Shown in pieces: positions 54,975-64,000 of a stretch of 64,000 bases of DNA. The position numbers were made by a program, and so were the translations under genes. Source of the DNA: Lineus longissimus. Taxonomy: Eukaryota > Nemertea > Pilidiophora > Heteronemertea > Lineidae. Where the stretch lies: positions 9,488,501 to 9,552,500 of the forward strand of contig NC_088309.1 in assembly GCF_910592395.1 (NCBI RefSeq), in the 5' to 3' direction. A model generated the notes under the pieces. It did no database searches. It had not been told where the DNA came from and saw only the letters and a list, made by a program, of their open reading frames with translations. Positions within the stretch are counted from its first letter, which is position 1, and each line of letters starts with the position of its first letter.

Positions 54975-57900
54975 CTGAAACGAGGAATAAGGAGACATTA
55001 ATGTCTTGGTTTTGTAAAAAAAACACGAGCAGTGAGCTATATATCGTCTTTCTTCTTGCAATCTGATCACATTCTGTAGTTTCCTCTGTACATGTGACTG
55101 AGAGATGGAATCCACAGCGTTTTTTGCTGAGCAGACCCAGCTGTAACTTTTGGTCAAGAGATAAATCCGACACTTACCCATGAATATCTGGTGCTTGTTG
55201 CGCAATAGTGTCTGCAGTCCACCGCATTCATTCTTCAGCTGGCCAAGGGAAGATTTGTCAAACATCTTGGCAACCTCACCGAGGGGAACACTACCTGCAA
55301 GACAAAATCAGCAGACTTTCAATGAGCGATTGATGGCTTGGGCAGCGACATGACACTACAAAGAATTAACAGGTACATGTGTATGTGGTACAGAAAAGAT
55401 CTCTCCGAGCTCGATTAGGGGATAGTCATGAATGAAATATACAAACATGTGAGTTTCTGAACTCATCTCGCATACCTCCTCGATTCCAATTCCTCTGATC
55501 AGGGGTGACCACAGAAGATGCATCATCGGCCTTGAGAACTGCCTGGAAAACCTCGTTCACAATCCTCTCCTGTAGGTCTTTAGACACACCAGTGCAGTTA
55601 CGAACCTTCTCCACCTGTTCGCGAGGTTTGAAATTCGGAACCCAAGAAGTCCGACTCAGTCGCTCACAATCACTAGATCCATCAGAGGCACAATCACGAG
55701 ATGAAGCATCACTTTGGATACATATTTGTTTGTCTGGTTTTCCATCCTGCTCTAAAGAATTACTGCATTTCCTTTTTCTTGGTTCAATACTGTCTTTATT
55801 ACATTTGTCACAGACAGCAGTCACAGTCACTGAGGTTGTGCCTTTGTCCTCAGATGGTGACGATTTCGGGAGACAATCAGAATCAGTTTCACATTTGCAG
55901 ACTCCCATAACTTCTGTCGAATCATCAGAATGTCTGGATTCCGTAACTTCAGTATTTGTACCATCTCTTACTCCGTGAGAGGACTTCTGATTTGAGGAAG
56001 TACTGGCTCGCTGACTGCCTACTCTTGCACATCTTTCATTGATGAACGCAGTCCTTTCCTTATCTATTTTTGCTTCGTCCTCCACTGGATAAGTTCTTTT
56101 ACATCCTATGAAACAAGTCTGAAGTGTAAAGGAAATACTAGTCAGGTAAAAACAACAAGATAGTGACATGATATCAGTAACAAAACCTGACATACAAACA
56201 ATTAGGCCTACAATCAACTCCCAGTAAATACCCTGAGCAATTTCTTACCCTTTTTGTTGAAGGAATTCTCAGCATGTCTTGCTGCACTTTGAAGCCACAC
56301 TTTGCCCCGACTTCTCTCACGTAACCAAGGTAGGATTGGTATTGACTACACCCCGGACGACGCTCCGAGAACTTAGCATTGAAGTCATGAGCACAGCACG
56401 GCAGGACAAAGTAACTACAGTTATAGCTGGACCTAAAAGAAAACAATGGACATATCACATATAACTGGCTTTGTTCTGTATACAGAATTTCGGAGATGCA
56501 TGCTAGACAGTCAGTCCGTTTTCAGTAATGAAGTCAGCTGGCCAAGAGACATTCACCCAGGAGCTCTGGCTGTGGTCAGATGGCCAGTATTGCTCTCTCT
56601 TCTTCTTCAGGGAGCAGGTCTGAAGCACATTAGCTACAGTCTGGTCATCAGCTCCACATTAACATTAATCAGATTCTTGTAAGCCTGAGAAGGTGCTTCT
56701 TCAGAATCTGAACTGTAAAATCCTGGTTCATCAGTTGGATTAGTAATTTATTAAGATGAGCTAACTTGAACTATTTACACTAGAACAGTTACCTGGCAGC
56801 TATAACTGGTATCCATGGAGTCAGTTCATCACTATGGTTACCAATCAGCCAATCAGAATCCTTGAACAGTGTTTCATCTGAGGGGGTTATGCTGCCTTCC
56901 TGAAAAAGAGGTTTGTCATCAGCATCAAATACATGTACTTGTATCTTTTCTCCCAAGCTTCTTCTAGTATAGGCATATTCTGTGAAGATATATTATATTC
57001 ACAAAGTTTTATCATGCTGAAATTGTCAATGAAAACGATCTGGAATACTCACTTCAAGAATCACTTCTGGACCATACATGTCCCAAATGTTTCGCTTGCG
57101 CACATCAATTCCTTTGCCAGGATGCTGAAACATGTTCAACAGTTATATTGGCAAATTTGTTGGATAAGATACTGAAAATTGTGAAATTGAGAACTAGCAG
57201 TGTGTGTTTCTGACAACCTTGAGTTAAAATGGTCAGCAGCTCAATATTCTAAATATCAAAAAATTTAAATGATTTTTAAACTTGGAAAGCTTGTCTCCCT
57301 TTAGACTCACATGAACTTGATCGATCGATGAATTTGAAAAGATCATGACCCACCCCTTCATTAGCAAGTACATAGACTAGCAATCCATTGCCACAACCCA
57401 GATCAACGAAACTCTGCCGACGGTCGAAATTCTTCAGCCTTCTTTCTTCCTCAAAAAGGACCTGGAGAGAAAGGAAAAACGCTTAAAACTGTTCCATACA
57501 GTATTGAACTCAAACACTCGAAAACCGTTTTAAAATTGGAAACAGTGGCATAAAAATCCAACAAATACGCACTGTAGTGTTTAAGCATCTCAGCTCCCTG
57601 TGGAATAGCAGTGGCAATTATACGATTCTCCAAATTGGGTTCTGCGTTTTGGCTTTTTATATTCCCGGCAATAAAATGCTTCATGATCGGGATCTTTCTC
57701 AATCTTCTAAATGCTACGATTGGATGAGCAAGAAAAGCAGGTTCACCAAAACAACTCACCAGGAGATACGAAGCGATTGCAACTTCTTCATAAACAAACT
57801 TAAGCGGATCAGTCCTTTCAGGCCAAATCTGAAATCCACAACACAATGATTCATTCAATCACACTAGAATAAACCCTCTTGTCTGTTTCAGCCAATCAGA

Positions 57901-59728
57901 TTGACAGAAACACTTTGACCTTTTGTTATTGATTTCTACAAAAACATTTTTTTAAAGTTTTCAATAATATTCGTTGACTTGCCAAACTGGAGTGAATTTT
58001 CTCATCCCCTCTACTGAAGCTAAAGCTGAAGTCAGAGTGACTGGCGCAACAAACTGGTGCCAAGAGCTAATAATACAGTTAAGTGCCTTTAATACCACTT
58101 CAAAGTACATGTATGATCATGCAGGAAGGATAACGATACGCACCTCCACTAATCTCTTCCCATACTTCTCCTTCATTTCCTGGTAAACCTGATTATACCG
58201 CTCCAACGATACAAGTGCGATAGATGAAGACCCCAAGTGAAGGTTGTCTTCTTCTGACCACTTCACAAGTTTTGGCAGCAGTACATCAGACAACCATTTT
58301 TCCGAGTGATGTAAATGAGCCTTGGACATTTCTGCTTGCATAGAGAGAGTGGCAGTCCTGAAACGTCATGAAGCCTGTCACTGACATATTTATTGGAGAC
58401 TAAACGGGTAGCACTGAAGACATGTAGAGAATGAGTCATGATTAACTATGCAGTCTTTTCAACTGTCACAAGGTGTTTTACATGATAAGGAGACCGTATT
58501 TTTAATTACTGATACACTGAACCTCCATTAGCAGAAACATCTGTTCACAGAACACCCTCTCTATTCAGGACACTTTACAATTTCTATCAAATAAGACCAC
58601 TCTTATTAAGACGCCCCTCTTATAAGAGAAGCATTTGTCACTCCCAAAGGTGTCCTTAAGTGAGAGGATTTACATGTACTAGGACGTTTTCTGCCTCCGT
58701 TTACTAGGATTTTTCCTTCTTTAGTCCAGACCTCTGGTATATTGCTTGATTTCAATTATAATGTACAGTGGAACCTCCCTTAGCGGACACCTCTCTATTA
58801 AGGACAACCTCTCTGTTAAGGACACTAGTTTTGGTCCCAAATTGGTAGTTTCTATTCAATTTGACCTCGCTTATCAGGACACCTCTCTATTAAGAACAGC
58901 ACTTGCCAGTCCCGAAGGTGTCCTTAATAGAGAGGTTCTACTGTAGTTTGATTATTCTTACCTTGTATTGTTTTCTTCATCTTTGGCAGCACAAACAGCA
59001 TGGGAGATAGAAAAGGCTTGATCATCGCTAACTTCAGTGGTATCTTCCCCTATGGCCACCAGGGGGAAGAACACCACAGAACCAACTGCTACTGTGAAAG
59101 AAAGTACAATTGAAGGACTTTAAGATGGTAATAAAGGAGAAAGTATAATAGTGATTATGTTGACACCGGCATTTCATTTCATAACATAATGAACATCGTA
59201 ATCAACCATCTCCCAGTCCCGAGAGTAAACTTTTATGGTGCTGACTGGTTAAGAATGATAGAATATTATAAATGGATTTTACTGAAAATGCGTCCTCAAA
59301 TAGTTTTAATTTTACTAACCACTACTTAATACCAATTCTATAAGCTTTCTGAATTTCTGTGGGTTCTTTGGTAGCACCAGCCGAATTGTCATCTTCCATT
59401 CCACCTGATTGCTGCCATCGCTAGAACAGGTATCGTCAAAACTCAGCTCCTGCAGCAGCTTCTCAGAAAGTCTATCACAAGAAGAGGAACTGAATTCACC
59501 ACTCCTCAACTCAGTAGCATTCTGTGACCTGAACTGCATCAATCTTTGAATAAGGTCTGGTAGGGAGCTTGAAAGCTTGAACAGTTTTTCTCGGACCAAG
59601 AGTGTAGCGCCACAAAGATTCCGGTTAACGACATGAGGCTTCTCTATCAGGATAGATGTCGCCTTCAAAAAATTCTCAGTACTGGTACAAGTTGTTGCCA
59701 GGCAACCTATTTCATTCCAAGAGTCCAT
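54769..59728 (-). CDS. TRMT44: tRNA (uracil-O(2)-)-methyltransferase TRMT44
   Basis: Eleven coding exons on the minus strand: 59728-59320, 59091-58962, 58357-58144, 57828-57760, 57461-57354, 57124-57053, 56899-56793, 56432-56249, 56118-55476, 55294-55178, 54974-54769. All phases close and give 752 residues, about the length of human TRMT44. The family methylates the 2'-O of U44 in tRNA-Ser in the cytoplasm using S-adenosylmethionine. The methyltransferase motif I, FVDLGCGNGLLV, is at 292-303; the family motif LIGNHSDELTPWIPVIAAR at 352-370; a C-terminal CCCH zinc finger at C720, C730, C737, H741. An acceptor at 59736-59737 just before the ATG suggests a non-coding first exon upstream. Exon 9 includes a long Ser/Cys-rich insertion. 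Confidence 0.95.
55476..56118 (-). CDS. TRMT44: TRMT44 exon 9 with low-complexity insertion
   Basis: The acceptor at 56119-56120 (CACTTCAG) is chosen because it yields TCFIGCKRTYP in frame, matching the family's VGxxRTYP region; the nearer AG at 56103-56104 breaks the frame. Residues about 465-585 are Ser/Thr/Asp-rich with cysteines (CKCETDSDC, CDKCNKDS), probably a disordered insert, before the family core resumes at SWVPNFKPREQVEKVRNCTG. Confidence 0.9.
58518..58672. mobile_element. Old degenerate copy of the 58766 MITE
   Basis: CTGAACCTCCATTAGC at the left and a right half with AAGGTGTCCTTAAGTGAGAG resemble the next element, with many changes. Intronic in TRMT44. Confidence 0.55.
58766..58943. 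mobile_element. TA-flanked CAGTGGAACC-type MITE, 178 bp
   Basis: Ends CAGTGGAACCTC and GAGGTTCTACTG are flanked by TA on both sides. Internal repeats of CACCTCTCTATTAAGGAC are mirrored at the right end. The form fits non-autonomous pogo/Tigger or mariner-type elements. It lies in TRMT44 intron 2 (between 58962 and 58357). Confidence 0.85.
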
Positions 59729-62378
59729 TCTTTATCTGAAAAATAACAGTTAGAAAGGGTTTTATAAAGTAATCATTTTCATCACCACCACCATCATCCT
59801 CAAACGAACATGTATCTACAGACAGGTTACCAGTGAGTTACAAGATGAGCATGGCTAACAATGCAGGTCATATACCCTCTGCCAGATGGTTATCCAATGC
59901 AAGTTATGACTAATATCAGGTTTTTCTGTACTCAAATTACACAAGCCGCATATCAGAATCAAGGAAGGTAATATATACTCGGATATACTCCATGCTCTAC
60001 ATACGTTCTAGGCATATCATACACTAAGAAACATCAAAACCTGCTTTACATTGAGAAATTCAACAAAACATGTTTTGTAGGGCTTTCCCAAAATGACGTC
60101 ATTCTGTAGGGAATTCCCCATCGGGATCAGCTATTATACGGGTTGTTCCAAAATAAGCGTCTCCTTTGATAAACGGCAAAATCACTCATTACATTGATGG
60201 ACCCTCTAGCGGGCTGGGTTTTATTATAGTTGATTATGATCAAATATATTGAAACAAAAACAGTAGCTTCCCTTTGGGTTATGTATTAATTGTGTCGGCA
60301 GCGTTCGAACGCCGCCGGCGCAAGTCTTTTCTTCCGTTAACAGAAGATTGTGACATTAATGAAAATAAACGCTGGGGAAGAGCGTTATGTACGTCTAGCA
60401 TAAAACTCCACGATAAACATCATGTTGCCGGTTGAGACAAGAGGTCCCGGTTTGACCAGTGGACTTCAGTCAGTCGCATCGTGAATTGTTGGGAAAACCC
60501 ATCGATAGTGCCACTAACCTATTTTATCGATATGGTGTGGTGATATAGCTATTGTACATTAATATATACCACGGTATTCACAGGTCTGTCTGCCATCACA
60601 ACCAGGAAGAAGTTTGTTCGGAAATAGCAATACCTGGTACATCGGGTCATACTCGGGACATTTTTTTCTTGCTTTTAAATCAGCTTCTCCTGTCCAGCAA
60701 TAGCAAGGGGGTCTGCTGAACGAAACTCAAGGTAAGTAACGATAGGGCTAGGGCCCATGCAAGTCAATGACTAGGTGTAGGCCTATCCCGAACGTGCCAC
60801 TGGCCCGGGACACTGGCCTGAGTTGATACGGTCAGGCCAGCTTTAGTTTAAACTCTCTCGGCCCCGGCCTCATACTACCTCCAGAATCAAATGATGACAA
60901 CACCGCGGTTTTCTCTCCTTGTATACTGTGCGGGGTTTCCTGCTTAAAGGACAAAATATTTTTATCATATTTGTTTAGATGGACAACATGCTGAAAAAAT
61001 CATTGGTTACCAGGCCTTAAGCAATAAATATTTGACTATGAGACTGCATTTGATAACTCGGAGACAAAGTTATATTCAGCGGACCTGTTGGTTGTGACAA
61101 TTGTCCATTAGGTACCAGCCATCAGTTCAAGCCCTTCTTCGTCTTCTTAGCGTTCGACTTTCTATTTATGGTAAAACTACACAACCAGGCCTATGTCTCT
61201 TATAAACCTGGCTGTCGTCTCCTGTTCCTCCTTTGATCCCCATGCAGAGCTAGTCTCCAATGATGCACCGTATGACCATGGCCAATCTCTCAGTGTCCCA
61301 TCAGAGTGGGCAGTTCTGGAGCGCATGCTCTGGTGTCTGATCAGATGTGTCGCACTGGCTTGGCACCTCCCGGACTCGGCCATGTTAATCCTCTTGAGGT
61401 GGGCTTTGAGTCTGCAATCGCCAGTCCTAGGATGAAAAGTTCAATCCCTGAATCGGCGATATAAGGGATCACCACCGTCTTGGGAAATAGACTGAAACTA
61501 CATTGTATTTCAGTGATTGGATATTTTCATTTGAAGACCATGCACGTCTTGCTTGGACGGTGCGTGACTTCCTATTTTTCTCATCATAGACCAAAGTAAA
61601 CCACCGGTTCGGCAATAATTATCAGCTTATGTCGCCGTGATCAATATCTGGTGACCAATGTTTTTGGAAGGCGGAAAACGTCGGCGCATTCGATCGTTTG
61701 CAATGCGCATTGCTTGTGACTGTTTTTTTATTCAAACATAGTCAGTATTTGGCGTAGGGAATACCTGTATAGGCTTTTTTCTCATTTATCCTTAATGTCA
61801 CAGTTTTTAGCTCGACGAGTCGAATTTTTGTTGTATTGGTCTATAAGAGCTTTTTATATTGAGCTGGCCCTTTGAAAAAGCGCATTCAAAATATCAGTAT
61901 CAATGTAGGCCGGCCGCATTTTACAGGGCTTATCGATGAATACGATCCTTTTGTAGGCTTAGCCTATTGACATCTATAAACCATCATTCACCAACTGCGT
62001 GAAAATTTCATGATATTGACCTGAAATAATTGGCCTGTGCATGAATTGTGTACATTTAATGAGTTGAGTCATCTCTTCCCATGTTCCACATTGAAAATTC
62101 CATGCAATATGCCTCACCGCATCCTTACTGGTCTGATCGCAGACCTCTTCAAAAGAATTATAAGTACAGTTTATGCACAGGCTAAAAGCATGCATCATGC
62201 GATAATGATCGTGCAAAGAAGTTCAGTTCCTAAACCAGCGACACCTATAGCATGCGATGTCTAATTAGGAGAGTAAATAAGGTTTCAGTACGATATTTCT
62301 CTTACACTGCAAAGCCCTTCTGTCATTGTCTGTTACAAAGCTTGATAATAACGGTCACTATCTTGATTTTTATTCAGT
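59729..62378. other. Divergent intergenic region between TRMT44 and SLC17 gene
   Basis: The two genes point away from each other across 2.6 kb. A donor-like ACTCAAGGTAAGTAAC at 60726-60741 on the plus strand may end a non-coding first exon of the SLC17 gene. The region around 60300-60330 is CpG-rich (GCGTTCGAACGC). Opposed open frames at 61177-61435 show no recognisable product. Confidence 0.45.
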
Positions 62379-62390
62379 TAAACCAGAACG

Positions 62391-63676
62391 ATGTGTTGCA
62401 AGGCGTTCTACAGGTTATTTCCCAAGCGGTACTTCCTAGCATTGCTGGGATTCACCCTGCTGTGCCTTGGCTTTGGAATGAGGACAGTCTTCAACTTGAC
62501 AATAGTCCACTTAGTCACTACCAATGTCACTGACGGCAATTGTCCCAATATGACTGGAGACTGGGTAAGTCACGACGTTACATGAACAGAAGATCCGGAG
62601 AAAAGGAATGAGCCATGCAGCCAGTTCATTGTGATGCAGTCTTATGACCACATGACGGCGAAGACGTCTGTCGCCAAAGATATACGTTTACACCTTTTTT
62701 TCTGGATTGCACAACCAAAATCATCTTCAGCAACATCCAATGGATGCAATCATTAACTGCAAAGGGGTATATAGGCATGCTAGTATTGCGGATCATTTCG
62801 TCAATTAAAGACGTTTCCTCTCTGACCAGAGCTGTCTCTGTTCACGTTAGCGCTTGGCGCTCATACTCAACACAGTCTCAACAGCTCCATTGACATTCAA
62901 TGTATAATAACGCTGAAATTAATCCAAGATTCAGTGGATGTTCTACAGTGACATAATCAGGTGGCATGGAGTAACTCATACTGAACTTCTCGTAGCCTCC
63001 GCCCATATTGATGCGCGTTGTCTGAAAGCTGAGCAATGACTATACATTGAGGCCAGGGTCAATATGCGAGTGACTGCATTTTCTCAACCTCTTGTCTCAC
63101 TTGCGTCATTCAGTGTAAGCTTCCGGCCGACCAGATCATCGTATGGGACTCGGCGACCACCGGTAACGTGCTGTCCGCATATTACTACGGTTACGTCATC
63201 ACACAGATTCCGGGGGGACTCTTGGCACAGCGATACGCCGCGTACAAGTAAGTTGGGATGCCCTGCTAAGTTGTCCTTATAGATTTAGTTTACCGTCATT
63301 TTATGAAGAGCGGACGTTTGCTTTATACTGCCCTATCAAGTTCGTCCAACGCAGCGACGCGTTACGATTACGTTAAGATATACATGCAACTCAACCTGCA
63401 TTCCAGTAAAAGGCAAGTCAATTTGACCATGAGTAAAAACCCAAGATTTTAACGAAAACATTGGGACGATATTAGAAAGACGGTTCCTGAAGTTCTTTGG
63501 AGGACGATGAATCAGTGTTACGGTTCTTTTTCAGAGTATTCTAACGACGGTTTTTTTTCAGAGTATTCGGTGGCTCATTATTTATCTCGTTCCTGCTGTT
63601 CCTGATTATTCCCTTTACCATGCACATCCATTGGTCCATCCCATTCACAGTCAGGGTGGTGCAAGGACTAGTCGAG
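62391..63676 (+). CDS. SLC17-family transporter (sialin/VGLUT-type), 5' part
   Basis: Exons 62391-62564, 63114-63247 and 63562-63676 (phases 0 and 2) encode the first 141 residues; the gene continues past the right edge. ATG 62391 lies 12 bp after an acceptor (TTTTTATTCAG, 62378), implying a non-coding exon upstream. Residues 10-35 form the first membrane helix after FPKRY. The sequons NLT, NVT and NMT fall in the first lumenal loop. Exon 2 ends the family motif YYYGYVITQIPGG (residues about 80-92), and exon 3 ends with RVVQGLVE, the start of the conserved QGLxEGVTYPA motif. SLC17 members are MFS anion transporters of vesicles, lysosomes or plasma membrane; the substrate cannot be assigned from this part. 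Confidence 0.9.
63526..63566. repeat. Duplicated splice-acceptor sequence before SLC17 exon 3
   Basis: TTTTTCAGAGTATTC occurs at 63528-63542 and again at 63554-63568. Only the second leads into an open frame (the first reads GTATTCTAA, a stop). Confidence 0.8.
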
Positions 63677-64000
63677 GTGGGTATACATAATCTTATCCAT
63701 AAAGTTCCCGTCGGTTCGATATAGCTCACAACAACATTTCTGATATCCAGCCAGCTTTCTCCATGTGACTAAGCTTTAATGTGCTGCTGAGCAACAAGAA
63801 GGGATCATGTATGGAAAAGGAAGAAAGAGAGATATTGAAAAGAGCATGTGATGGGCTATAATGTACCGATGAGCAATAAGAAGGGGCCGTTGATGGAAAA
63901 GGAAGAAAAAGAAGACCTTGGACGTTATGTTTCAAATCAAAATAGGCCTAATATTCTGTCTGAAAATGAACAGTATACATTGTAGCTCAATAGGGCACTA
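63677..64000 (+). other. SLC17 intron 3, partial
   Basis: Contains a tandem duplication of about 82 bp: GAGCAACAAGAAGGG with ATGGAAAAGGAAGAAA near 63790-63832, and GAGCAATAAGAAGGG with ATGGAAAAGGAAGAAA near 63871-63908. It also contains TAGGCCTA at 63943. The intron runs off the window. Confidence 0.6.

Noticed and set aside
57301-57353. Extension of TRMT44 exon 5 to a donor at ATGTGAGT
   Set aside because: It would put the next exon out of frame; the donor after Asn-Glu-Gly (57353) joins to HPGKGIDV in frame as expected for the family.
61177-61435. Opposed frames of 68 and 80 residues
   Set aside because: Neither has a recognisable domain; mutual shadows.

Overview
The window is animal nuclear DNA: widely spaced genes with phased GT/AG introns, AATAAA signals downstream of stops, and many short palindromic transposon remnants. 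The gene set (Kv channel, SLC10 and SLC17 transporters, TRMT44, a rapunzel-like protein) fits a bilaterian, most likely a marine invertebrate (lophotrochozoan or invertebrate deuterostome). The sequence alone does not settle the phylum. The octamer TAGGCCTA occurs eight times, well above chance.

Layout: (1) 1-3071, no supported gene, with a 28-30 bp minisatellite. (2) 3163-27640, plus strand, a large gene of about 15 coding exons that I cannot name. It encodes a basic Ser/Arg/Pro-rich protein with a C-terminal EF-hand-like helical domain and two tandem alternative last exons of equal length. (3) 27640-37800, a 10-kb repeat field: degenerate tandem repeats, long foldback elements, a two-copy MITE, a tRNA-like SINE head and a compact pair of small overlapping ORFs. 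(4) 37832-44141, plus strand, a Shaw/Kv3-like potassium channel with two tandem first exons, each carrying its own T1 domain, spliced to one shared membrane exon. (5) 45781-49099, plus strand, an SLC10 (P3-type) transporter in three exons. (6) 50566-52364, plus strand, a two-exon rapunzel-like gene. (7) 53069-54200, a 47-bp minisatellite containing an almost identical 377-bp higher-order duplication. (8) 59728-54769, minus strand, TRMT44, complete in 11 coding exons. (9) 62391 to the right edge, plus strand, the start of an SLC17 (sialin/VGLUT-type) transporter that runs off the window, facing away from TRMT44.

The genes do not form an operon or an obvious pathway. The most notable points are the duplicated channel T1 exon, with a sharply bounded near-identical tract in which 7 of 8 differences change the protein; the duplicated final exon of the unnamed gene; the higher-order minisatellites; and several precise foldback structures, including one perfect 33-bp inverted repeat just past the rapunzel-like gene.
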